The position numbers were made by a program, and so were the translations under genes. The notes under the pieces are model-generated. The model was not told the DNA's origin, ran no database searches, and saw only the letters and a list, made by a program, of their open reading frames with translations. Of a stretch of DNA of 15,405 nt, positions 7,473 through 13,487 are shown in pieces. The stretch spans positions 1-15,405 of the forward strand of contig JAGQHH010000127.1 in the NCBI GenBank assembly GCA_020431945.1, read 5' to 3'. The stretch is from Cyanobacteria bacterium HKST-UBA02 (GTDB lineage Bacteria > Cyanobacteriota > Vampirovibrionia > Obscuribacterales > Obscuribacteraceae). Position 1 is the first letter of the stretch. The number at the start of each line of letters is the position of its first letter.

Positions 7473-7904
7473 GTGATTCTGGAAGCGTTCTCAGCCTATC
7501 TGCACAACGCCGAGCCTGAAGTCCATGCCCGGGTAGTGCTCTGCCGCTGGCTCTGGGAAAAGCTCTCCCTGCCGCCCACTTGCCAGGTAGATCAGGTTAT
7601 CCAGTGCGAAATCATGATGAGCCTCATTGATAGCTCCCAAGAGCCAGAGAACGGCGAAATGGTTGAAGAGCACGAGCATTACAGGCTGATAGCCCCGGAC
7701 TCTTTCAAGCACCAGATCGATGCCTTGAAGATCGACGGGCGAAGCGCCGGACCCGAGCGCAATTATGTTTTCTCTGGCGCTTCAGTCTCCGGCGAGCGAT
7801 TGCTCAAGAGCCTGGACGAGTTCAGCCTCAGCTATGAGCACCAGAAATGGGCGCGCTGGGTGCATGGGGTGAAAGCTTCCGATTTCAAGCAGAAAGATAT
7901 CTGA
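7473..7904 (+). CDS. hypothetical protein, 143 residues
   Basis: I do not recognise this protein. It is soluble and mixed-charge, with no signal peptide or membrane segment and three cysteines, one followed by RWLWEKL. The N-terminal 50 residues look helical (ILEAFSAYLHNAEPEVHARVVLCRWLWEKL); the C-terminal part is polar and Trp/Lys-rich (HQKWARWVHG). It is treated as real because the frame is open for 432 nt, its codon choice (C/G-ending Leu, Ala and Gly codons) matches the neighbours, and an extended -10 promoter precedes it. The GTG start has no good Shine-Dalgarno, so a short leader or another start is possible. The thioredoxin-like gene follows 88 nt later on the same strand, so they could share a transcript. 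Confidence 0.6.
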   Translation: MILEAFSAYLHNAEPEVHARVVLCRWLWEKLSLPPTCQVDQVIQCEIMMSLIDSSQEPENGEMVEEHEHYRLIAPDSFKHQIDALKIDGRSAGPERNYVFSGASVSGERLLKSLDEFSLSYEHQKWARWVHGVKASDFKQKDI

Positions 7905-7962
7905 AGGAACTGAAGCATCGAACCGGAACTATTGGGGCTTCGCTCCAGTCTAATCTTTCCAG

Positions 7963-7979
7963 GAAGCGCTGAACGCTTC
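7963..7979 (+). promoter_or_regulatory. hairpin directly before the ribosome binding site of the thioredoxin-fold gene
   Basis: GAAGCG-CTGAA-CGCTTC is a perfect 6-bp stem ending two bases before AAGGAG. It could be the end of the upstream transcript or a structure that limits ribosome access. No T-run follows, so a terminator is unlikely. Confidence 0.3.
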
Positions 7980-7992
7980 GAAAGGAGATGTG

Positions 7993-8463
7993 ATGAATAC
8001 CAAGCTCACGGCAGTGCTAGTAACCATGGCTCTGGCTGCCGGTGTCGGAGTCCAGGCGGTTAGAGCCGCGGACAACCTGAGCCTCAAGAAGGGCATTTCT
8101 TTCGTCCAGGACATAGATGCCGGCTTCCCCATCGAGGCCGAAAAGATGGAAGATGCCACCCTGGAGCCTGGCAAGCCGACATTCATTTTCTTCGGCGCCC
8201 GGGGAGACCTGAATACCAGCCGCCAGGCCAAGCGTGTGGTCAACCTCTACAACCGCTTCGCCAAGCAAGGTGTCAAATTCATCCTCATCGACGTGGACAA
8301 TCCGCTCAATGCCAAAGCCACAGAGCTCTTGAAGAAGCACTATAAAGGCTATATTCCGTGTGAGGTCGTTCTGAATAACGAAGGGAAATCGGTCTGGAAC
8401 AAAGTCGGTGAAGTACCGGAAAAAGACGTTGCCCGGGTTATAGGCGAGCAAATCAAGAACTGA
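7993..8463 (+). CDS. secreted thioredoxin-fold protein without CXXC
   Basis: This is a 156-residue protein. Residues 1-25 form a typical signal peptide (MNTKLTAVLVTMALAAGVGV, then QAVRA before ADN). The rest has the thioredoxin fold order: a TFIFFGARGDLNTSRQAKRV strand-helix where thioredoxins carry WCxxC, then GVKFILIDVDN, then YIPCEVVLNNEGKSVWNKVGEVP with the usual cis-proline (P122) and final strands. The catalytic pair is replaced by residues around GARGDLN. The only cysteine is C123, just after the cis-proline. It therefore cannot do dithiol-disulfide exchange like thioredoxin; a binding or chaperone role, or a single-Cys reaction, is possible. The ATG at 7993 has AAGGAG at 5-nt spacing (a GTG at 7990 is less likely). 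Its end overlaps the convergent PHP gene by 11 nt. Confidence 0.8.
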   Translation: MNTKLTAVLVTMALAAGVGVQAVRAADNLSLKKGISFVQDIDAGFPIEAEKMEDATLEPGKPTFIFFGARGDLNTSRQAKRVVNLYNRFAKQGVKFILIDVDNPLNAKATELLKKHYKGYIPCEVVLNNEGKSVWNKVGEVPEKDVARVIGEQIKN

Positions 8464-9343
8464 CCATGGTCCTTCGCTCGAGCCGCCTCTCATGGGCGGA
8501 CCGAAGCTCTTGCACTAGATGTAATGGCACATCGATACTGCCCAGAGTAGGGGCGTGCTCCTCATAGGGTCCGTGACAATCAGAGCCGCCGGTCACCAGA
8601 AGCCCCAGTTCCAGGGCAAGACTGCAGAGCTCCTGGCTGCGCTCCATAGAGATCATCGGATGGTAGACCTCCAGGGCGTCGAGCCCGAGCTCGCTCAATC
8701 GCTCGATAGAATGCCGGTCCACGGTCTTTTCGCAGGGATGGGCCAGAGAGGTCACACCACCGGCGCCTTTGAGGACATCGATTACCTCGGCGGCATCGAG
8801 CCATACTCTCTGCCTGTAGAAAGGCGACTCGGGGCTCAGATATCGATTGTAGGCCTCGGTTATATCGGCAGCACCGCCGGCCCTCACTATCGCCTTGGTG
8901 ACATGAGCTTTGCCGATGGTTCCCTCTGATTCCCCTGTCCGGGCACCTTTCTCAGTTCCGGATCCGGCAAATTCCAGGATATCTTCCATGCTTATGGAGA
9001 TATTTTCCGAGCGCAGCATCCTGAGCAGGTTCTCTGTATGCTCGATCCTGATGGCGGCCAGCCGCTCGATGGCGCCAAGAAGCCCACGGTCGGCAGGATC
9101 GACGAAGTAGCCGAGTATATGCAAATCGGACCCGCCCGCGAAAGAGGCGCTCATCTCCACTGCAGGAATCACGCTCAGCCGTCCGCCGGCAGCCTCGATC
9201 GCCTGATCCACACCACGGACGGTATCATGATCGGTGAGGGCGACGGCGGCAAGACCCTTCTCGACAGCGAAGGCGACCGCCTCACCGGGACTCCAGTTGC
9301 CGTCGGAGAAAGAGGAGTGAAAGTGAAGATCAACCCTCGCCAT
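8453..9343 (-). CDS. PHP-domain phosphoesterase (RNase AM/YciV-like)
   Basis: The 296-residue protein carries the full set of PHP metal ligands: DLHFHSSFSDG (H7, H9, D14), LTDHDT (D38, H39), PAVE (E63), KAHVTKAI (H147), SLAHP (H202) and GSDCHG (D255, H257). Length and motif order match COG0613 proteins such as E. coli YciV (RNase AM), which removes nucleotides from 5' ends of RNA, and related 3',5'-bisphosphate nucleotide phosphatases. The exact substrate cannot be read from the sequence. The start at 9343 (MARVDLHFHSS) was preferred to one at 9382 because AGGGGA lies 5 nt upstream and because homologues begin close to the DLHxHS motif. It overlaps the end of ymdB by 14 nt, which argues for coupled translation. 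Confidence 0.88.
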   Translation of the reverse strand: MARVDLHFHSSFSDGNWSPGEAVAFAVEKGLAAVALTDHDTVRGVDQAIEAAGGRLSVIPAVEMSASFAGGSDLHILGYFVDPADRGLLGAIERLAAIRIEHTENLLRMLRSENISISMEDILEFAGSGTEKGARTGESEGTIGKAHVTKAIVRAGGAADITEAYNRYLSPESPFYRQRVWLDAAEVIDVLKGAGGVTSLAHPCEKTVDRHSIERLSELGLDALEVYHPMISMERSQELCSLALELGLLVTGGSDCHGPYEEHAPTLGSIDVPLHLVQELRSAHERRLERRTMVSS

Positions 9344-10181
9344 CGTCGTCCCCTGCAGCCTCTGCATCCTCGAGAGCTTCACCTTCGCTCTCCTGGAAAC
9401 GTTCCCTCACGATGGAAATGGCTCTGCCTGTCCCGGGGTCGATAGTGATCGTGACGCCGTTCACCGACGCCGGTCCGCTCGCGATCTCCAGACGGGAGGG
9501 AAGCTGCTCCACCAAACGGCGAAAGACTCCCTTCAACTCCATTCCGATGACGCCGTTGACAGGTCCGCAACACCCTATATCGGTAATGTAGGCGAGACCG
9601 CCGGGGAGAACCCGCTCGTCGGCTGTCTGGACATGAGTATGGGTACCGACCACGGCGGCGGCACGACCGTCCAGATACCACCCCATGGCGACCTTTTCGG
9701 CGGTAGCCTCGGCATGGAAATCGACTATGACGGCATCGGCTCTACCCTCGAGATCCGAAATAATCTGGTCGGCTGTCAAGAACGGCGAAGCCAGAGGCTC
9801 CATGAATACCCTGCCCAGAAGGCTCAAAACTGCTATTCTGAAACCATTGACATCAGCCACATAGACACCCTGCCCGCCTGTGCCGGGGGGATAATTGGCA
9901 GGACGAAGGACATTCGGATACTTATCTATGAAATCGAAGATTTCTTTCTTGTCAAAGGTATGGTTGCCGCCGGAGATGATATCGATCCCCATGGAGAGGA
10001 ACTCGTTAACGATCTTCTCAGTCAGCCCGAAGCCATGAGCAGCATTTTCGCCGTTTGCGATAATCAGATGCGGCGCGAGGGACTCGGCCCTGCGGGCAGA
10101 AAGAAATCTCTTGACAGCGCGCCTGCCGGGCTTGCCAATGACATCTCCCAGCAATAGCAATCTTATATAGTCGTCCGCCAT
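9330..10181 (-). CDS. ymdB: YmdB/TIGR00282-type metallophosphoesterase
   Basis: The 283-residue protein matches the YmdB family throughout. Motifs are LLLGDVIGKPGRRAV (metal ligand D13), IANGENAAHGFGLT (N43, E45), GGNHTFDKKE (N73, H74), RPANYPPG, VDFHAEATAEKVAMG (H156) and VGTHTHVQTADERVLP (H181, H183), followed by DIGCCGP. Known members are dinuclear-metal phosphodiesterases that hydrolyse 2',3'-cyclic nucleotides (or 2',3'-cAMP) and influence biofilm and motility choices in Bacillus. An acidic 20-residue tail (ESEGEALEDAEAAGDDDGEG) is extra compared with most homologues. In many bacteria the gene sits behind rny; here it is upstream of the PHP gene. No good Shine-Dalgarno precedes the ATG at 10181, whose bases overlap the start of the divergent gene. 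Confidence 0.93.
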   Translation of the reverse strand: MADDYIRLLLLGDVIGKPGRRAVKRFLSARRAESLAPHLIIANGENAAHGFGLTEKIVNEFLSMGIDIISGGNHTFDKKEIFDFIDKYPNVLRPANYPPGTGGQGVYVADVNGFRIAVLSLLGRVFMEPLASPFLTADQIISDLEGRADAVIVDFHAEATAEKVAMGWYLDGRAAAVVGTHTHVQTADERVLPGGLAYITDIGCCGPVNGVIGMELKGVFRRLVEQLPSRLEIASGPASVNGVTITIDPGTGRAISIVRERFQESEGEALEDAEAAGDDDGEG

Positions 10182-10968
10182 GAAAAAGGGAATCCGTTTT
10201 AAAGAGATGAATACTGAATTCTACAGTCTCGGTACCAGGTCATCCATAACAATCACCGCGGCCTCTTTATCTTTCGTGCTACTTGCCTCCGGCCTCTTCC
10301 TCGGTCTCCGGGCTGCTGAAGCCAGTCCCCGGGCGAATTCTACTCCTGCGCCCGCCTCCGCACCAATCAAAGAGCTCAAGGCTACTGCAGGAACCCTGAA
10401 GCCTGCTGCCAGCAAAACGAAGCCCCCGAACCCGAAGCCCTCTCACCCTTCTTCTTCATCGAAAACCAATACTGCATCTGCGAATGTGGCGAAAAAAGCG
10501 CAGGAGCCAGCCAGACCCGCCCGGCAAAAAGCAGTGAAAAAGAGCATTCTGGTGCCTCCGCCTCCTCCGAATATTCCTTCTTTCCTGCCGACCGGCTCAG
10601 TCGATCTGGAACTCGGAGCCGGAATCGAGTTCCTTTCCCTGGATGACCTGAAGATCAAGAAAGAGAGTGTCAGCAAACGTCTGGAGGCGGCCCGGGCAGA
10701 CCTGCAGGATCAGAAGTCTATTGTCGCGGAGCATAATCGCAAAGCCGGGACTTTCGTCGGCTTATATGAGGAAGGTGTGGTCAGCCGGAAAGAACTCGTG
10801 ACGGAGCAAAAAGAAGCGGCCCGTGCCGGTCGCGAGCTCGAGCGAGAAGAGTTGAAAGTGACCGAGCTGGAACGCCTCGAGACGCGAATCCAGGAAAGGG
10901 TGGACGCTCTGGAGAAGAGACGAGCCAGGACCAAGGCTCCGGCGCCGATCCGCAAGAAGAAGAAATAA
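10180..10968 (+). CDS. secreted or membrane-anchored protein with a helical-hairpin domain
   Basis: A protein of up to 262 residues. A hydrophobic segment at about 22-45 (ITITAASLSFVLLASGLFLG) is a signal peptide or N-terminal anchor. Residues 46-135 are Pro/Ala/Ser/Lys-rich and presumably unstructured, ending in VPPPPPN. Residues 153-248 are a charged coiled coil with a turn at LYEEGVVSRKEL (195-206). That L-x6-S turn and its flanking helices resemble the alpha-hairpin tip of HlyD/AcrA-type membrane fusion proteins. No lipoyl or beta-barrel domain accompanies it, so it is not a complete membrane fusion protein. The protein ends in RKKKK. The start may be ATG 10180 or ATG 10207 (AAAGAG just upstream); 10207 avoids overlap with the ymdB start. 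Function is unknown; a periplasmic spacer or scaffold is one possibility. Confidence 0.65.
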   Translation: MKKGIRFKEMNTEFYSLGTRSSITITAASLSFVLLASGLFLGLRAAEASPRANSTPAPASAPIKELKATAGTLKPAASKTKPPNPKPSHPSSSSKTNTASANVAKKAQEPARPARQKAVKKSILVPPPPPNIPSFLPTGSVDLELGAGIEFLSLDDLKIKKESVSKRLEAARADLQDQKSIVAEHNRKAGTFVGLYEEGVVSRKELVTEQKEAARAGRELEREELKVTELERLETRIQERVDALEKRRARTKAPAPIRKKKK

Positions 10969-11020
10969 GCCTCCTGGCAACCCGGTTCAGATTTAATAAA
11001 TTAAGCGGTGAACATAAAAG

Positions 11021-11054
11021 TCCGATTCAGGTCAAGCGGCCTGGTTGAATCGGA
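11021..11054 (+). terminator. 9-bp hairpin behind the helical-hairpin gene
   Basis: TCCGATTCA (11021-11029) pairs exactly with TGAATCGGA (11046-11054) across a 16-nt loop that can pair further (GG/CC). It lies 53 nt after the stop at 10968. The tail (AGATTATTAG) has only scattered T's, so it could end transcription weakly or be an RNA structure. Confidence 0.4.
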
Positions 11055-11218
11055 AGATTATTAGCTACCCCTAATTTCAACTACCGCTGCTCATGAGACT
11101 CGACACAGATTAGGAAGATTCTCGATCTCTGCAATCGATTACCATTAGGCGCATCTCAGGTTCTCAAGCGCAAACCAAAACGGAAGGTGAAAAACCGCTA
11201 CCCAAGCCGATTTTCGGT

Positions 11219-11228
11219 TAACATGTTA
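11219..11228. promoter_or_regulatory. 10-bp palindrome upstream of hsp20, possible operator
   Basis: TAACATGTTA is a perfect palindrome about 125 nt before the hsp20 start. It is the clearest candidate for a repressor or activator half-site pair in this region, but no known heat-shock operator matches it. Confidence 0.25.
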
Positions 11229-11338
11229 GGCAACAAAGCGAAGGCATCACGACCGAAACCGGCGCCAGAACTAAATTCCGGCGATACCGGTTGTGGACGT
11301 CGCGCGTCCTGCGTTGGCTAATCGCAAACCAAAATCCA

Positions 11339-11353
11339 AGGAGGAGAAATCCT
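11339..11353 (+). promoter_or_regulatory. strong hsp20 ribosome binding site, possibly in a small hairpin
   Basis: AAGGAGGAG sits 7 nt before the ATG at 11354 and decides that start. AGGA at 11339-11342 can pair with TCCT at 11350-11353, placing the Shine-Dalgarno in a 4-bp hairpin next to the start codon. Such short helices are used in heat-shock RNA thermometers, but this one is weak on its own. Confidence 0.4.
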
Positions 11354-11839
11354 ATGTTGCATATTAGAGAACTACCTTTGAGAAGAGAAGAGTGGATCAA
11401 CACTTATTCCTCAAAATGTGACTCTATGGAATTCGGATGGGACAAGACCATGTACAGCACCCCCCAAACCAACATCCTCGAAATGGATGAGCGCTACATC
11501 CTCGAAATCGCTCTTCCCGGCGTGGTCCTGGATGATGTCGAACTGAAAGTGGAAGGTCAATATCTGACCCTCATCGCCAAGAGAACCCCCAACATGTTCG
11601 AAGAAAGAGCTCAGTTCCTTAGAAAAGAGCTTCCGCTCCACTATCTCGTTCGTGAATTCGAATTCGTCGAAGAAATCCTCGAAGATGAAATCGAAGCTCG
11701 CCTCGATCGCGGCATTCTCTTCGTCAGCGTTCCGAAGTTCGAAACCGCCCGCCGCATTCATGTCTCGGCCGGCAGCCTCGAGCACCATCTCAACGAAACC
11801 CGCGTCAGCAAGCGCGAAAAGCAAGTAACAGTCAAATAG
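11354..11839 (+). CDS. hsp20: Hsp20/alpha-crystallin small heat-shock protein
   Basis: The 161-residue protein has an alpha-crystallin domain at about 36-140: TPQTNILEMDERYILEIALP, then GVVLDDVELKVEGQYLTLIAKR, then the signature ARLDRGILFVSVPK (the A-x-x-x-G-I-L motif) near 115-128. Small heat-shock proteins form large oligomers and hold unfolding proteins for refolding by other chaperones. The C-terminal extension is short; VTV at the very end could act as the I-x-I motif used for oligomer contacts. The start ATG at 11354 is chosen over the in-frame TTG at 11291 because of the strong AAGGAGGAG. It is a single-gene unit with a long leader and its own terminator, which fits independent stress control. 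The frame reads GA-rich codons (GAA/GAG) more than neighbours, normal for a highly expressed gene. Confidence 0.93.
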   Translation: MLHIRELPLRREEWINTYSSKCDSMEFGWDKTMYSTPQTNILEMDERYILEIALPGVVLDDVELKVEGQYLTLIAKRTPNMFEERAQFLRKELPLHYLVREFEFVEEILEDEIEARLDRGILFVSVPKFETARRIHVSAGSLEHHLNETRVSKREKQVTVK

Positions 11840-11859
11840 GTTGAAGACCCTAGAGACTG

Positions 11860-11900
11860 GAGAAGGGAGAGCGCGAGCTCTCCCTTCTCATTTGTTGCTC
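11860..11900 (+). terminator. strong intrinsic terminator behind hsp20
   Basis: GAGAAGGGAGAGC-GCGA-GCTCTCCCTTCTC is a perfect 13-bp stem closed by a GNRA-type GCGA tetraloop (11860-11889), followed by ATTTGTTGCTCTTCTT. It starts 20 nt after the hsp20 stop. Confidence 0.85.
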
Positions 11901-11903
11901 TTC

Positions 11904-12138
11904 TTCCTGAGATAGAACTTCATACGAAACTCTCTCCTCCTCCCCTCGGGGGTCAGTACTTGATACGAAACTCTCTCCTCCTTCCCTGAGATAGAACTTC
12001 ATACGCAACTCTCTCCTCCTCCCCTGAGATAGAACTTCATACGAAACTCTCTCCTCCTCTCCTAAGATAGAACTTCATACGAAACTCTCTCCTCCTTCCC
12101 CTCGGGAGTCAGTACTTCATACGAAACTCTCTCCTCCT
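11904..12138. repeat. six-copy tandem repeat array with two spacer types
   Basis: A 25-bp core beginning ACTTCATACGAAACTCTCTC and ending CTCCT occurs at 11917, 11958, 11996, 12034, 12072 and 12114, with one mismatch in copy 2 (G for C) and one in copy 3 (C for A). Four copies are preceded by a 13-bp spacer ending GAGATAGA (AAGATAGA in copy 5), giving a 38-bp period. Two are preceded by a 16-17 bp spacer with CTCGGGRGTCAGT, giving 41-42 bp. The order is A-B-A-A-A-B. Spacers recur, so this is not a CRISPR array. Nothing else is encoded convincingly here; read on the minus strand each core carries AGGAGG and GTATGA. Confidence 0.9.
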
Positions 12139-12233
12139 CCACCCCAGAAAAATCGAACATAAAATTCTGTCCCCAGATTGAACTCCCGACCCGGCTTTCC
12201 CGTCTAAGAAAGAGAGAAACAGGGGAGGCAGCC
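12139..12233 (+). promoter_or_regulatory. leader of the DUF6088-like gene with strong ribosome binding site
   Basis: AGGGGAGG at 12221-12228 precedes the GTG at 12234 by 5 nt and fixes the start. Possible promoter pieces are TAAAAT (12160-12165) and TTGAAC (12178-12183) with TCTAAG 19 nt later; neither is complete. The region follows straight from the last repeat copy. Confidence 0.35.
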
Positions 12234-13487
12234 GTGAGCACCACAGCCAGAATTCGAGACTTCATAGGAACCCTCGCCCCGGACGATCTCTTCACCACCA
12301 GAGATCTCCTTTCCCTCGGAACACGTCCTTCCGTAGACAACTCAGTCTCGAAGATGGCGAAGCGCCAGGAAATCATCCGAATCATTCCCGGGGTCTTCGC
12401 GCTTCCCAGCAGACGGAAAACCATCTCCCTCCACGAGCTTGCCCTTATCAAAGCTCGTTCCTTCGGCCGCGAGCTGATAGCCCATGCGCGAGATCTGGCA
12501 ATCGAACTGGAAATGGTTCCAGACAAGCGCAGCCCTCAACAAACCTGGTTCGCAACCGGTGGACGAACCAGCTCCTTCCGTTTCGGGCAAACACGAATCC
12601 ACTTCAAGAGTACCGGCGCCCGAAAAATGCGACTGGGCGATACACCGCACGGACAGGTGGTGAGAGCACTCTGTTACATAGGATGCAAAAAAGTAGCCAG
12701 CACCCACCTGACTGCTGCCACCAGGAACCTCGACAAGACAGACCTGGCAAAGCTAGGCAAATGCGGGTCTCTCGTTCCCGCCTGGCTATACTCCCTGCTT
12801 CGCCCGCTTAGCGAGGCAAGCACGAGCGGCGCAAGCGACTGCTTCGTAAGCGAGAACATCTTGTCACTCGACTACGGATCTGGCCAGCTTGGATTTTTTG
12901 ATTCCGTATACAAAGTAGATTGCAGCGCCAAGAGCCATCCAGAAGAAGAACCTTACCCAGGTTACAACTGGAAGAGAAATCATCAAAAAGGCACAGAAGA
13001 AAATTCCCAGCATCGGAAGCCACGGAACCAGCGGGCACATGAACGGTCGTTCGTGATTAGCTTCGGTCCGGCGCAGGACTATCACCCCTCCACAGACGAT
13101 TATAAAGGCAGCCAGGGTGCCGATATTCGTGAGCTCGGCGGCTTGACCGATATCGACGAACATAGAGGTGAATGCGACGAAAACACCGGTGAGAATGGTC
13201 GGGAGAAGCGGAGTCTTGTATTTCGGATGGAGCCTGGCGAAGATACCGGGCAACAACCCATCGCGTGCCATAGCCATGAATATGCGCGGCTGTCCCAGCT
13301 GAAACACCAGAAGAACAGACGTCATCCCAGCCAGGGCTCCCACGCTCACAAGCACATGCGCCCATTCCTGGTGGATGGAGGCGAGAGCCGTGAGAACGGG
13401 CGCCGCATCATCCGCGAACTCCGAGTAAGGCATTATTCCGGTGAGGACCAGCGAAACGCCGGCATAAAGGAGAGAGCATACGATTAG
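12234..13487 (+). CDS. DUF6088/AbiEi-type antitoxin-like protein with run-on 3' end
   Basis: Residues 1-192 match the layout of DUF6088 proteins: an N-terminal winged helix (ARIRDFIGTLAPDDLFTTRD, LLSLGTRPSVDNSVSKMAKR, GVFALPSR), a middle beta region (THFKST-like stretch at 121-135, then MRLGDTPHGQVVRALCYIG) and a C-terminal helix pair ending LVPAWLYSLLRPL. Such proteins are transcriptional antitoxins related to AbiEi, normally next to a nucleotidyltransferase toxin. No toxin is here. The family end is at about base 12809, but the frame has no stop. After 18 Ser/Ala-rich residues it enters the antisense strand of the permease at 12864 and stops only at 13485-13487. Residues 211-417 are therefore probably not a conserved domain. 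Either the real stop was lost by deletion or insertion near 12810-12863, or a frameshift hides it. The GTG start has a strong Shine-Dalgarno. Confidence 0.65.
   Translation: MSTTARIRDFIGTLAPDDLFTTRDLLSLGTRPSVDNSVSKMAKRQEIIRIIPGVFALPSRRKTISLHELALIKARSFGRELIAHARDLAIELEMVPDKRSPQQTWFATGGRTSSFRFGQTRIHFKSTGARKMRLGDTPHGQVVRALCYIGCKKVASTHLTAATRNLDKTDLAKLGKCGSLVPAWLYSLLRPLSEASTSGASDCFVSENILSLDYGSGQLGFFDSVYKVDCSAKSHPEEEPYPGYNWKRNHQKGTEENSQHRKPRNQRAHERSFVISFGPAQDYHPSTDDYKGSQGADIRELGGLTDIDEHRGECDENTGENGREKRSLVFRMEPGEDTGQQPIACHSHEYARLSQLKHQKNRRHPSQGSHAHKHMRPFLVDGGESRENGRRIIRELRVRHYSGEDQRNAGIKERAYD
12811..12855 (+). repeat. three imperfect 15-bp units at the 3' end of the DUF6088-like domain
   Basis: GCGAGGCAAGCACGA, GCGGCGCAAGCGACT and GCTTCGTAAGCGAGA follow each other without gap and share GC-N4-YAAGC. 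Translated in frame they give SEAST-SGASD-CFVSE with a serine at every fourth position. They lie between the family end and the permease stop, exactly where a stop codon would be expected. Confidence 0.5.

Larger units (their letters stand above)
10969..11353. other. 385-nt gene-free region before hsp20
   Basis: No convincing gene was found on either strand. Visible structure includes an AT-rich palindrome TTAATAAATTAA (10993-11004), the hairpin at 11021-11054, TAACATGTTA (11219-11228), AACCGG/CCGGTT inverted pairs around 11255-11293, and GGACG-TCGCG-CGTCC (11295-11309). There is no CIRCE (TTAGCACTC-N9-GAGTGCTAA) and no clear sigma-32 promoter. It most likely holds the hsp20 promoter and a long leader. 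Confidence 0.5.

Noticed and set aside
11904..12138. CRISPR array
   Set aside because: The spacers are only 13-17 bp and repeat themselves, and no cas genes are near.
12062..12526. 154-codon minus-strand frame across the repeat array and the DUF6088-like gene
   Set aside because: Its EERVSYEVL repeats are just translated repeat units, and the rest mirrors the plus-strand gene with good family similarity and ribosome binding site.
12864..13487. conserved C-terminal domain of the DUF6088-like protein
   Set aside because: This part is exactly antisense to conserved helices of the permease and reads as His/Glu/Arg-rich sequence with no domain signs.
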